Part shown: in pieces, positions 22,927 through 34,968 of the stretch
How positions within the stretch are numbered: the stretch's first letter is position 1
How the letters are laid out: each line of letters begins with the position of its first letter
NCBI GenBank assembly: GCA_025667525.1
Contig: CM046877.1
Coordinates: forward strand, 622,688,262 to 622,752,261
Length of the DNA: 64,000 nucleotides
Reading direction: 5' to 3'
Source of the DNA: Glebionis coronaria
Taxonomy: Eukaryota; Streptophyta; Magnoliopsida; Asterales; Asteraceae
The notes under the pieces: model-generated
What the model was told of the DNA's origin: nothing
Seen by the model: only the letters and a program-made list of their open reading frames with translations
Database searches by the model: none
Made by a program: the position numbers and the translations under genes

Positions 22927-23082
22927 TCTATAATAAAAGAGGGGAATCACGTTCCCCTAGGAACAGTGATCCCCTCACACCAAGATTATTATATTATTGC
23001 GTCTCACAAACAACACACAGCTCTTCTATCTATCACACACCTCACTCTCTTATATAATTTCCACCCACCATTTTCTTTATTT

Positions 23083-23120
23083 CTCCCTCTCTCTCTCTCT
23101 CGCTCTCTCTCTCTCTCTTG
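23083..23120. repeat. CT microsatellite in HB1
   Basis: (CT)n interrupted by one CG; a few repeats longer in HB2 (about 37510-37550). Just downstream are loose tandem copies of GGATGATTTTGGA-like sequence to 23292. Confidence 0.85.
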
Positions 23121-23635
23121 ATGTTTCTTGATCTATTTCTAAAAATGGTCGCTTTTCCAGACGATGTTTGGGATGATTTTTGGACCATCTGCTCTCTTTG
23201 TCCTTGGAATGATTTTGGATCATCTGGATGCTTTCTTTGGGACCGATGATCTTTGTGATGACCTTTGAGATGATGTTTGGGATGATCATCTGACGCTGAT
23301 ATATAACTCTTTTATTATAGATGCAATTAGCAATCCCAGTTGGTACCTTTAATTTAATTTTACAAATTCTATTATTAGGGTTTTTGTTAATTTAGGTTTT
23401 TTGTTTGATATGTTAATCTGTGGTTAATTGGGGGTGGTTGAATTAGTTATGTATGGTGTTGATGTGTTATTAGCATGGGAGGGAGCGACATATTAGTAGT
23501 GTAAATTTGCTCGTGATCAGTTTCATCCATATAACACTAGAATGTTTTTAGGTGATTTGTTATACTCATGCCATCATAGTGGTTTGGTTTTTTTACTTTT
23601 TTTCAAGTTGATTAAGATTAAAAGAGGGACTCGGC

Positions 23636-24732
23636 TTGGCAAGGCATCAGGAGATCCTGTTTGCAGCCGCCACGTCTTTCGGTTTCAGGGTATAACCTGT
23701 CCTAGCACATCGATGAATAGGCGATGTTTATTTTGAAGAAACCAGTATTCCGGTTTCATGTGTTATATGTAGGCATGGCAGCGACAGTTGCAAGCAGCCA
23801 CATTTACGAAACCCTATAAATTATTACGGTGGCCTTTTCGGGTAATATGAGGTCATTTAATGGTAGTGGATTGCATCTACTAATTTCACTGTGCTATGGA
23901 TTGAATAATACTCGGATGTTGGCGTGGCAACCGTTCAAGGTTGCAACCATGTCGGGTTTCACCTTTTTTCCCAAATGGAACCTTATTTGAGGCTAAGGAG
24001 GTGATGAAAACATTTTGCGTCTTTGTTTTGTGAGCTGTAGTTTACGGGCTCCCATGTCTTGGCCAGGCAGCCACACTTTTGTTGTGGTTGCAACCATGGT
24101 GGATGTTCTGAGTGGTTGCCACAGACGCGAATCTGAGCCTTTTAATAATTAGTCACTTCCTTTTGTACTATATGAGATTCCCCCCTTTTATTAAACATAT
24201 AATGTGCGGTTCATGATCTGTGTGTGCTTCATGCACTACTCTGAGCCACATGATCATTAGAAACTTCCTCAATGACGCGTGCATTGGGAAGGCATCCAAA
24301 AGCTTTCGGTATGTAGAAAGAGTATCTGAGATGGCCGAATATTGTATTGAATTCTGTTTGTGAGAAAAAGTAACTGTAGATTGGGATTTGGAAATCCCCA
24401 ACGTCTTTTGGCGATCTTTTGGGTTTATTGTAGATCTAAATAACATGGGGAAGTGACGCGATTTGTTTGCTGACCTATGTGAATGCTTGATTAACAGGGG
24501 TTCTCTTTAATAGGTGTTGGTTTATGCCTTTATGGTTCCCACGGTAGGCGATTATACGAGCTATGATGAGTTGCAACGACCCGGGTTTAAGCTGAGATCA
24601 AACGTATCTTGGTGGGGCGCCCTATCAGGGGTGCAGCCATGGCGTGTATGGTTGCCGATGATCAGGTCAAATTGGCCCGTGGCTTACCAGGGCAGCACGT
24701 TGTCGTGCTTGCAGCCATGGCAGGTCACGTGT
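23636..24732. repeat. Six hairpin repeats with changing stems in HB1
   Basis: Units near 23636, 23773, 23921, 24056, 24607 and 24688. Flanks are similar (CTTGGC + GGGC-like on the left, TTGCAGCCATGG-like on the right), but the centre differs and still pairs. Stems are CAGGA/TCCTG (23648-23659), GCGAC/GTTGC (23781-23791), GCAACC/GGTTGC (23927-23944), CCACA/TGTGG (24071-24087), GCGCCCT/GGGGTGC with two G-T pairs (24617-24634), and GCACG/CGTGC (24695-24708). The first four are spaced about 140-150 bp; several units have CTGAGCC 40-60 bp downstream. Confidence 0.75.
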
Positions 24733-27700
24733 CCTTTCTACCCGTCCCGGCCTTGCATATCTGAGCCACATGTTATTGTATCAGGAATAGGGTTTATATA
24801 GAGTGCCACAGATATGTATTGGTTTCTGATATTATTTACTATTCATGGGAATTCATGGGTTTCCTTATTCATTCATTTTAATGTCCGTTTCATTGCGGAT
24901 GTATAAGGTGTGTGGCGATACTCGCAGGTGTTTGACGCAAGTGGTATCGATAGTATTAATTGTATGTTGATATTTGCGCTACTTTTTTTTACATGAATGT
25001 GTTTTTCATGTAAGACTATACTTGGAATTAGTAATATTTTAACCCGCAAGTGTTCCTTTAAAAGCCTGATGTGTGTTTGTTATTTTCTCCTCTAGGAATG
25101 GTACATCTGAAGCGAAACGAAGATTAGGTAATAACAATAGAGGAAGCTCTGCAACCAATCGAGGTAACCTTCTAGCTAACGTAAATTGTCACATACGTAT
25201 CATTTTACATGTAATTAACTGGTAATTCACTTTGATTGGCATAGTAGCTCACACAAACATGCTTGAATGGACCATAAAGTGAATATTACTACTAACCTAA
25301 CATGCTAATGAATATGCAAACAAAATCACAAAAAGTTGGAAAAATCTCCCAAAAACATAAGCTGAACCAGACTGTTTTTAAAAGAGACGAGGAACCATCA
25401 GAAACCAAATATTTATCCCCAGCAACTATTAAAGCTATACGGTCATGCTTGATGTTATAGCATTTCAATATGTTTGATTGTTTTCCCCAAATCTATTACC
25501 GTTATATGCTGTATTGGTGGAATTGTAAATTATGTTATTGACCCCATCTTGCACGTGCAATTAACTTTAAATCCTTTAGATCTATACTACATGATTCGCT
25601 TAAAAACTCACTCGCGCGCTTCTCTGATAAGTTGAATTCCATAAACACTTGCTGGTACAAACATGTTCTGAACACTAACTTAGGAAATCACAATGTTCTA
25701 AGACCAGGTGTGCTCCACCACCTCAAACTGTAGTTGATCAATCTATGACAAATCCCAGGGACATTATGGAAAGTGATCATGGCATGTCGTATTGAAGTTA
25801 AAGGGTTAGTGTCGTGGTCAGCAACATTTGCTTCTTTAGCTGTAGTTAGTATTTTTAATTATTCTGGTTGCATTTTTTTCTAATGTATTCATTATACAGG
25901 TTATGAATCACAGGGTGCATCGTAGGGCGTAGGTTGTGGTCGGAGGCAGCAGGTTATGCATAATGCGGGCAATCGTGCTCACGAATTTGAAATTCAAGGT
26001 TTGTAATACACGCCCTTTATTGCCTTTTGTTTGACATTCAATGTTCAGAATACTCTCCCTTTATTACCTATTGATTTTATAGAGACTTGCTCTTGCATTT
26101 TCCCCCACCTCCGCATAGAACTATAGTGATGGGGTTAGTGGAGACTTGGTCTTGCATTTTTGTAGATATTATGAATGCCACTGATTTTTTTAACCAAAAT
26201 TGGGTAGTGTGATGGGATTAGTTTAGAGCATATATTAGTTTCTAAGAATTTGTAGTTACCAAAAACAATATTTGCAGCTAAGAAGTCAAACATATGGTTC
26301 CGGTTATTATATACTTAAAAGGTTTTTACTATGTGACAGAGCTAAGATCACACATAGATAAGTACTTTAAAAACAAGGATGAAGATGCGCTGCCAAATGT
26401 ATTAGAGTCGACCAGCCAAAGTGGATGGTTTTGGTGTCTACCGATTTGCGAACGAAATCGATACGAGACAGCGTTTTGGTATGTGTAGACACTTGATAAA
26501 CTATAAAAACTATATTGAAACATGTTGCTTTTAATTTTGTTTCGTATTGATCATCAAATGACTCTTCACGCAACATGTTATTGTATGTATTAGGAAAACA
26601 ATTGCTTTACAACATTCACATCCCAAATTTACTTGCAACAGTTTCAAATTGTGAAGAAAATTAACTGTTGCAAGTAATATTCTCTGCCGCAAGGATGGGC
26701 ACACAAAAGTTATGAAGAATGAAAAAAAAGATCTATATGTGTTTTGTATGGAAAATTAATGGGAAGTTCAAGAGAGACTAGAGTTAAAAACTAATTATTG
26801 GAATTGGATAAAGACACTTATTCTTTTTCTTTTGTTTATGTAGTGGAAAGATTAAGATTGCTCCTGTGACCAATAAAAGTAAAAGAAAGTATATGTTTTC
26901 TAGCATATCTATAGTTTTTCCACTAGGATATCTTTTAGTTTTAACATGAAATATTTTCATCTTATAAATCAGGTAAATATGTATGGAAAGCATATATGGA
27001 ACTCAGTTGCCTTCGATAAAACAGAAAGCAAATCTACTGCAGTTATGATCGAGAGTACTCTTGACCCGTATGAAAGGTCTCACCAGATGTGGCAATCAAC
27101 TACAAGAAGACTGACTACTTATGTTCTCCCAAGTAAACAATATATGTAATCTTTAGTTTGGTATTACTTGAAAAGTATATTAGGCCGGTATGTTAAATTA
27201 AAACCCAATGTACACACAATTTTAGTTTGAATCATTTTGTTGTGTCCAATTAATCTAAGTTATTATCCTCGCTAACCTGCAGATGTACTAATTGGCACAG
27301 GTCTATGTCGCCACATACCTTTGTGAGGTGAGGTTTTGAAACTAGAAAGTGTAATTAACGGATGATGTAGACAACGCACGTGAAGACGCAATGTCATGAT
27401 CTTGGACCTGATTGGTTAGTGTTGCTTTATTTTTTCTCATTAATCTTCTACCATGCTTTGACTGAAGATATAAACAACTGCGGATTGTACTTATTAAGAA
27501 GTTGAATTGAATACTATTGTTTTTATGAATTGTTTTAAGAAATACAAATTTTTTTGGTTTGATGTATATACAGGTGAAATGCGTGGTAGTTAGTAGCAAG
27601 TTTTATTTTATAGAAATATGTATTTAATCATAATCACACTATGACAAGGTCTATTGCTAGCTTAAGATAGTGTGACAAATCTGTCTTAATGAGTGTTTGG

Positions 27701-28696
27701 CCACTGCTGTCAAAAAGGGTGTTTGGTCACTTCTATCTAAAGAATGTGTTTGGTTGATGACTTGATGCAGTAAAAAAGGATTGTAGTCATCAATTTTTAT
27801 GCTTTAGTCTTTCGCCTGTGTCAAAATGGAATCTATGTTTATTGGTTCCAAAGTGAGGCATGATAGCTTAAGTGACCTATTCAGTTAAAGTGTTAATTTT
27901 TTGGTAATAGGGTGTTTGGGTTAAAAGGTTACAATGGCTTTACAACATTCACCTCCGCTTGCTTAATATGTTCCAACCAATCTTAAAAGGTAGCTATCCA
28001 ATACTTTTTTTTTCAAAAAACACTAAACCCAAACACCATCTTACCAGATCTGCAGCTAATCCCGAACACCAGCAGATCAGCAGAAAAAGTTTAAGGTGGA
28101 CAGTTAGCTAGAATTGAATTACAACATTTTACATCTACACATAGTTACTGCTACATAATCTACCTCAAACACACTACTAGAATAAGAAAAAACAAAGGTT
28201 TAGTACAACTTTTATGGAAAGTAGAGGCTATGAATTCATCATACGAGACGTGCGACCAGATTTTTACCACTGCATTTATGGGAAGTAGAGGCTGTGAATT
28301 GATACTACCAGATGCAGCCACTGTAACATCAGTAACTGGAGATACAGAGGTAAAACAATGCGTACGCTTATTGGTAGCATCATCACTGTTGTTATATTTT
28401 AATGTCTGCTGTTTGGAAAATGCTTTTTTTTTTAACTTTCTGTAACGCAGGTACAATCTCCTGTTATACTGCTGAACATCAGATAGGCCGCTTCAAATGT
28501 GTTCACAGAACGACAACCGAGAAGCTAACATCGCGCCAACCTCGGGTAAAGGCAAGCATACGTTTTCTTCGTCGACATTGCACCGTCGTAATGTGTATAG
28601 GTACTTCAAAGTTTTCAAACACGTACAACCATGTTGGTTCAGAAATTATGCATACCTTCAGCAGTGTACCTAAAAAAGTTGCCAAAAGCGTCCGCA
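24733..28696. other. HB1 interior: exon-like pieces, no intact gene
   Basis: Short segments flanked by credible splice signals occur at about 25097-25162 (after CTCCTCTAG), 25899-25999 (after TATACAG) and from 26279 (after TTTGCAG). Translations such as GTSEAKRRLGNNNRGSSATN look protein-like, but stops follow soon and I cannot name a parent gene. At 27911-28037 a 12-bp inverted repeat (GGTGTTTGGGTT and complement) suggests a small MITE without a clear TSD. The rest is unremarkable AT-rich DNA. Confidence 0.35.
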
Positions 28697-28730
28697 CAAC
28701 GCCACAGCGAAGCGCGGGCACAAGTCCTAG

Positions 28731-29703
28731 TTTATATAATTGAGCGACACTCCAAAAAAATAGATTCCAAAAAGCGTGAAGAATTATGTGACGCTTCAAT
28801 CTCCATGCCAAAGCGTGTACTCTTATATTGTACACATTTATTTACGTGGTATTACGATACCATTATAGTATGTATAAGTGTGTAGAAGTACATACATTTT
28901 TGTAGTGTAGATGCATATCTCTATGTGTTTAGGCAAATTCTTATATCGGGTTCGGATTAATAATTCTTCGTACTTTGGATTATCGGGTCCTTGGGTTTCC
29001 TATAAACAAGCATGGTAAGCGCACTAGCATCCCCAGTCGTGTTAACCGTGGATCAAACTTCGGCAAGAGATTAGTTAAAGGGTGGTGCCGAAAGGATGAG
29101 ATTTATAATATAAGTAGTGAGGGGTTATTTATGATATTAATTAATCACAGGGTTTCCTAGAGGCCTATGGATCGTGGATCTGGGGGTGAGGCTGTATTCT
29201 ATATAGAATATGCTATCCCCTAAATCTTGGGATATATAGTGATCATGTCTTGATCCCCTTTGTTTCCTTTATGATTGCCCGCTGTTCGGACTTTGTCCGG
29301 GTCGGGTCGTTCAGATATAAGGCCTTTCGAACATATACACAAACAATTTATTTTTATTTTAACTATCTTACCTTTTAGTATATTTGTCGGGTCTAGCAAC
29401 CTTTTAAAATATTAGACGACTACCCGTGAATAGTAACATAATTTTATAGCGGTAGATAGTTGTACTGATAAAAAGTGTACGAGTTATAAACAAAAGATAA
29501 TAGAACTTTGACGATTTGGGGATTAGACAAAATGTTTTGAAATACAGTTCGACCTGACTAGTTCAACTAGTTGAACCGGTTCCACTTGAGAAATATGATT
29601 AAATTAAACCGAGTTTTATATTTCAAAACCCAGTTAGATCCACCGCGTTTGAAATGACTAGGGATAACCAATTATATGAATTTTTTATTTTTTGGAAAAT
29701 CGG
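28731..29703. other. Flank of HB1 to the duplication edge, no gene
   Basis: AT-rich host-like sequence. A small palindromic element lies at about 29533-29629, with ends GTTTTGAAATA and TATTTCAAAAC and the internal palindrome CTAGTTCAACTAG; no TSD was determined. Repeated at 43155-44125. Confidence 0.4.
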
Positions 29704-29717
29704 TGTGTTTGAAATTG
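29704..29717. other. Templated filler at the duplication junction
   Basis: TGTGTTTGAAATTG between the end of copy 1 and the first base of copy 2 homology repeats sequence found 9 bp inside the unit (667-680 in copy 1). Such short copied insertions are typical of template-switching or end-joining repair. Confidence 0.85.
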
Positions 29718-30420
29718 TATGAATGGTGTGCTTGAAATTGACATGCATGATAATGATTCCAAGTATAATAATAATTCTGTCTTTAGCATGAATTAGAAGA
29801 GAAAGTTAGACAAGAACTCTTCTTATCTTTGACATTGTAGAGTTGCCCATATTGGGAAGACTCGCATACAAAAGCTTCAACGTGAAGGTCTTTTGAAAAC
29901 TATCAATGATGAATCATTTGAGAAATGTGAGTCTTGTATATGTTGGAAGATGACCAAGAAACCTTTTAATAGCAATATTAAAAGGGCTACTGATCTACTT
30001 GGTTTAATACACATCGATGTGTGTGGACCTCTTAGACACGTGTCAAGGAAAGGTGCTAGCTACTTCTTAATATTTACGCATGATTATAGCCATTATGGTT
30101 ATGTTTATTTACTTAAACATAAACATGAGGTATTTGAAACATTCAAAGTGTTTAAAGCAGAAGTAGAATTACAACTAGGAAAGAAGATTAAAGCTCTTCG
30201 TTCTGATAGAGGTGGTGAATATTTAAGTCAAGAGTTTAAAGATTATCTAAGTGAGAATGGAACTGTTCAGAATCTTACTTCTCCCTATACTCCACAACAA
30301 ATTGGTGTATCCGAAAGGAGAAATCATACACTATTAGATATGGTGCGATCTATGTTTAATCTTACAGCTTTGCCATTATCCTTTTGGGACTATGCTTTAG
30401 AATCTGTTGTTCGCATTTAA
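29718..30420 (+). pseudogene. Ty1/copia pre-integrase and integrase core, copy 2
   Basis: Duplicate of the integrase at 601-1358. Here the frame from 29893 is longer than in copy 1, because a TAG present at 832 in copy 1 is absent and the cysteine motif CESCICWKMTKKPF is retained. D-D-E residues are kept, but the QQNG motif is changed to QQIG. The frame stops at 30420 as in copy 1. It lacks gag and protease because the duplication began downstream of them, so it can never have been an independent element at this site. Confidence 0.88.
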
Positions 30421-31850
30421 ATATGGTTCCCACGAAGAAGGTTGATAAGACACCATATGAACAATGACATGGCAAAAATCCATATTTGTCTTATTTAAAG
30501 GTTTGGGGTTGCGAGGCATATGCGAAACATGACTCATGTGATAAACTCCAACAACAATATGTGGGTTACTACTTTTATTATCCACGTGAGAACAAAGTTA
30601 TTGTTGCTAGGTATGGAGACTTCCTTGAAAGTGATCTTGTAAATTAAAAAGTCAGTGGGAGAAATTATGATCTTGAAGAGAGTCATATAGATACAATACC
30701 TTCTGATGAAAATAGTAGCGAAATAATTCGTGTAGAACCCGAAAGTCTGGGAGTTCCACCGAAAATAATTCCTCTACGTAGGTCTGAAAGGACTATACGT
30801 GCACCAAGAAAACCATGTCTTAACATAGAGGATGATGATGATGATGAAGTAGGGGATCTTGGTGAACCTGCTAGTTATAAATCCTCCATACTTGATCCTG
30901 AAAAGGATAAGTAGATGGTTGCAATGGATGAGGAAATGAAATCCATGAGAATTAATAAAGTTTGGATTCTTATAGATTAACCACCAAATGCTAAAGTAGT
31001 GAAACGTAAGTGGATATACAAGAAGAAAACTGATATGGATGGTGAAGTACAACCTTATAAAGCTCGTTTAGTAGCTAAAGGTTTTACACAAACCTTTGGT
31101 GTAAACTATAAGGAGACGTTTTCTCCTGTAGCAGACTTAAGATGTATTAGGATTCTCATAGCTATAGTAGCATACTATGACTATGAGATATGGCAAATGG
31201 ATGTTAAAACTGCCTTCTTGAACGGTTGCTTAGATGAGGATATCTATATGCAACAACTGGAAGGGTATGTTGATCTTAAGTATCCAAAACGCGTGTGCAA
31301 ACTTCAAAGATCTATTTATGGTTTGAAGCAAGCATCACGTCAATGGAACAAACAATTTAATTAAGTAATCAAGAAGTTTGGATTTATTCAAAATCGTGAT
31401 GAGCCATGTGTATATCGCAAAGCTAGTGAGAGTGATATAGTATTCCTAATTTTATATGTTGATGACATATTAATCATGGGAAGTAACATTCCAAGACTTA
31501 AAGAAGTTAAGGATTATCTATATAAATGTTTTTCTTTGAAGGATTTAGGAGCAGCTGCATATATTCTGGGAATTAAAATCTATAGAGATAGGAGTAGACG
31601 GCTAATTGGTCTTTGTCAAGATGCTTATATTGACAAAATATTAATGAAGATGCATAATTTCAAGAAAGGTTTTCAACCTATGGAAGTTAAGCATAATGTA
31701 AGTCATGAGATGGATGCATCTACTCCTGAAGAGGAGGCTTACATGAGAAAGGTGCCTTATGCTTCGACTGTAGGATCTATTATGTATGCTGTAAGATGCA
31801 CAAGACCTGATGTGGTGTTTGCTCAGAACTTGGTCAGTCGGTACCAATAA
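30421..31850 (+). pseudogene. Ty1/copia reverse transcriptase, copy 2
   Basis: Duplicate RT with a different set of lesions from copy 1. There are stops near 30645, 30912 (TAG after KDK) and 30979 and a TAA near 31362 after WNKQFN, but the tryptophan that is TGA in copy 1 (2129) is intact here. The YVDD box is preserved (about 31453). Since each copy has private stops, part of the decay came after the duplication. Confidence 0.88.
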
Positions 31851-32447
31851 AATCCAGGGAAGCTCCATTAGACTGTTGTTAAACATATTCTAAAGTATTT
31901 AAGGAGTACGAAAGATATGTTTTTGGTATTTGGAAGGAAACCAGACACACAATTGAATGTAATAGGTTTCTGTGATGCGTCCTGGCAATGTGATAAATAC
32001 GATACGAAGTCTCAGACGGGTTACGTGTTTGTTATCAATGGAGGATCAGTTGACTGGAAGAGCAAGAAGTAGACAACGATTGCAATGCATGCGACTCAAT
32101 CTGAGTACATGGCTGCTTCAGAAGCTGCAATGGAAGCTGTTTGGATTACAAAGTTTATTGGAGATCTTGGAGTAATGCCTTTAGTAAAAGAACCTATTGA
32201 TATGTATTGTGACAATTCTACTGCAATCATATTCGCCAATGTGTCTGGAGTCATGAAAGGCTCCAAACACTTTAGACGTAGATATCACTACGTCCGAGAA
32301 CAAGTTGAAGCTTGTGAAATCAAATTATTAAAAGTTCGCACAGATGATAACGTAGCAGATCCTTTAACTAAGGTGTTACCTAGAGGAAAGGTTATTGAAC
32401 ATGCCAAAAGCATTGGGCTTCAATTTGCTAGCGATTTCATGCAATAA
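31851..32447 (+). pseudogene. Ty1/copia RNase H, copy 2
   Basis: Same domain as 2789-3385. FCDASWQCDKYDTKSQTGY is open here, whereas copy 1 has a stop after FCDAS. A TAG after SKK is shared. The terminal block (RTDDNVADPLTK to DFMQ, stop) is intact. Confidence 0.87.
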
Positions 32448-33188
32448 ATCTGTGATTAGTATTTGGATAAACGATGTTAAGACATTATTATCCTATTTTA
32501 CATGTTTTAATCCATGAATATTATTTTGTATTCTAAATTTCAGTTTTCGATTAATAATATGGGAGTATTATTAAATTAAGACAAATCAAAATTGCGATAG
32601 AGTATGCTTGAAAGTATATTGATCGATTTGGGATGATATTCGATGAATTGAATATAGGAGTTATCCCAACTATATGATTATACTTTATGAATCTTTGTCG
32701 TCAAGTATATCATAAATAGTTATCCTCTGACCTGAGATACTAGAAAACTGTCATGGATCTAGTGCATCTCTGTGAAATAATCTAACGTTAAACGTAACTG
32801 GTAGCTATAAGGGTTATTTTCAGAAGTGTTGCAAAATTCATAGGTTTTGCTTGTAGTCAATATGAAATTTATTTCCTCCAATATGTTTTGGAGTTTTTAA
32901 TACAACTGGGCCCCTCATGGGATTAATAAGAAGTTTGTGTGGCCGCACCCAAATGTGTTTTGGTAATCTTGCTGAATCTGTGAACGAGAAACAAAATGGT
33001 TAATGAAAGGAATGACTAAGATCCATATCCTTATTAACGTTGTATTAGAAATAAAAGGATAATAATAATGATGAATCATTAAAAGGTTTTATCCAGGAGA
33101 CCTTACTTGAGTCGTACTAGAGGCATCGGCGTACATCTAGACGCTAACAGGCGTGATCACACTATTTGAAATATGTCAAAGTGGGAGC

Positions 33189-33790
33189 TGAAAGTTTATG
33201 GACTTATATATTTAATAGTCGTGTGTTTGGATCAAACTCGGGATTACGGGATTGCACACAATACGTATAGAGTTAATTTATTTAATAAATATATTTATAT
33301 GTTTATTAAATTTAAATCGATCTATAACTTTAAACGAACGTTAAGTATTAAGAAGGTTTAATGGTCGTTATGGAATTAAATAGAAGAGGAAAGAAAAGTT
33401 CGGGACACCCCTTAAGTCGGAGGAGAAGGAATTTTTATTTAACTTTGTTTACTTGGACTACAAGTTCTTAAGCATATATAAACAAACCCCTACCCTCATA
33501 ATTCTTTACACCATAAATCTTGTCTTCTCTCCCTCTCTCCTTGCGATCGCTGGCCAAACACACCGTTAGGGTTCTTTGGTTTTCGATTTTGCTATTTAGT
33601 CAAGTCCTAGCCCCTCTCTAGGGTTGATTATTACATTAGACGTTGTAGCTTGGTTTACACGTACTAGCATTACGAATAACTCGTCGTAATACGTGTGTAC
33701 AAGAACGTAATATAGTCTTACGTTAGACTATATCTTGGTGAATTAGTTCTTGTTTGTGGGAATTGCTTAGCAAAAGGTATGTAACCCTAA
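33189..33790 (+). mobile_element. Candidate copia 3' LTR, copy 2
   Basis: Follows a better-preserved purine tract than copy 1 (AAAGTGGGAG, 33178-33187). It has the TATA-like CATATATAAAC near 33474 and the CT-rich leader. The right end is not established. 32448-33188 is the untranslated region between pol and this LTR and holds no gene. Confidence 0.35.
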
Positions 33791-34379
33791 TTCGATTAAT
33801 TATAATTGTGTTAATTATAATCTTGTCAAAGTTCGCTTCCACTTTATGTGCTTTGATCTTGTTTAAGGTTTTTATAATAGTTCTGAACTTTATAAACCTT
33901 TAAAAAAATCCATATTTAAGCGATGATAACAAGGGACAGTCACCGGTAAACAAAACCATACACACCCCCATAAATCGTAACATACACACGGTTGGTTCTC
34001 GACCAAGAATTTGAAACATTAATTGGCTATCGCATGTAAGTAATTGATTCATATTATTTGTTCAAAAAAAATTGATTCATATTTAGCTTGTTGATTATTT
34101 GGTGATGATATTGAGAATTTTTGGGTTTCTGTTCTATCCGTTTAATCGAGGATTGTAACCGGGGTCTTGATCGGAATGACGAGTAGGGCGATTTATTTCT
34201 GCTAAAGTATCAGATAAAATTTCTATGAAAGGTTTTAGGGTTTGTGTTTACCATTGATTGTTAACCATTCTTTGTTGCTTGTTGTAGTTTACAGTAATTT
34301 GTAGATTAAATTAGGATACATTCTTTGTTGCATGTTGTGTGTTATGACGTTGATGTAATATGGTTGGATTAGTTATACA

Positions 34380-34960
34380 CAATGTTTTAAAACACGGGTT
34401 TTTAGTTGACCCGGTCTAGTGACCGGTTCACGGGTCAATCAGTTCAACCGATTGAACCGCCGGGTCAACCCGATTATATATATATGTTTATTTTTTTAAT
34501 ATTTAGTATATAATATTGTATAATCTTATAACTTGTCTTACGTTAAGTTAAATCGATGAAAAATATTTAAATTTTATTTAATATATATAACACTATAGAA
34601 AATGTATGAAAAAATAATTAATTTATATTTATAATTTGTATTAAACCATAATAAAATAATATTAGTTTATGTTTTAAGTTAGTTTTAATTTTATTTTAAC
34701 TAACAATAATCAGTGGTACTTAAATTTATCTTTAAAATTTAGAAATATTTATGGAAAAAAAGTTTTTAAAAATATTTTTTTATAAAAAATTATGACCCGG
34801 CCGGGTTTATCAAACTGGATCAACCCGGGTCAACGAAAAACCGGCGGTTCAATCCGGTTCTTAAACAAGCAAAAATCCGGTCACATCCGGCCTGGTCTTC
34901 GAGCCGGTTCACGGTTCAACCGGTTCAACCGGCCTGGTCAACCCGGTTTTTAAAACATTG
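34380..34960. mobile_element. hAT-type MITE (581 bp), copy 2
   Basis: Counterpart of 5335-5917 with the same 8-bp TSD GTTATACA (34372-34379, 34961-34968). The 33791-34371 flank to its left contains nothing recognised. Confidence 0.88.
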
Positions 34961-34968
34961 GTTATACA

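Larger units (their letters stand above)
22927..28730 (+). mobile_element. Helitron HB1 (copy 1)
   Basis: Starts TCTATAATAAAAGAGG and ends GCGCGGGCACAAGTCCTAG followed by T, the usual plant Helitron 3' layout (GC-rich hairpin, short spacer, CTAG|T). The pre-insertion site is deduced from copy 2 as GTA|TTATATAA, so A|T target use fits. It is 5.8 kb long. No Rep or helicase domain was found; short exon-like pieces are described separately. It carries six units of the hairpin repeat and a CT-rich microsatellite. Copy 2 has the same element at 37354-43154. Confidence 0.85.
656..29703. repeat. Segmental duplication, copy 1 (with 14.6-kb insertion)
   Basis: This is the left copy of a head-to-tail duplication. 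The order copia pol, candidate LTR, hAT MITE, hAT MITE, Helitron, flank is repeated in the same orientation in copy 2. Without the Helitron H1 insertion (8310-22926) this copy is about 14.43 kb, matching the 14.41 kb of copy 2. Shared TE insertions have identical target-site duplications in both copies, so they predate the duplication. Divergence is roughly 1-3% in stretches compared by eye. Left limit: homology with copy 2 begins at TATGAATGG (656). Right limit: the shared sequence ends at GGAAAATCGG (29703). Confidence 0.93.

Noticed and set aside
23160..23295. Possible box C/D snoRNA (GTGATGA near 23250, CTGA near 23288)
   Set aside because: C-like and D-like boxes are too close, no terminal stem is seen, and the region is a loose GGATGAT tandem repeat.
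28503..28835. 110-codon minus frame conserved between HB1 and HB2
   Set aside because: Conservation equals that of the surrounding duplicated DNA; it overlaps the Helitron 3' end and has no recognisable domain.
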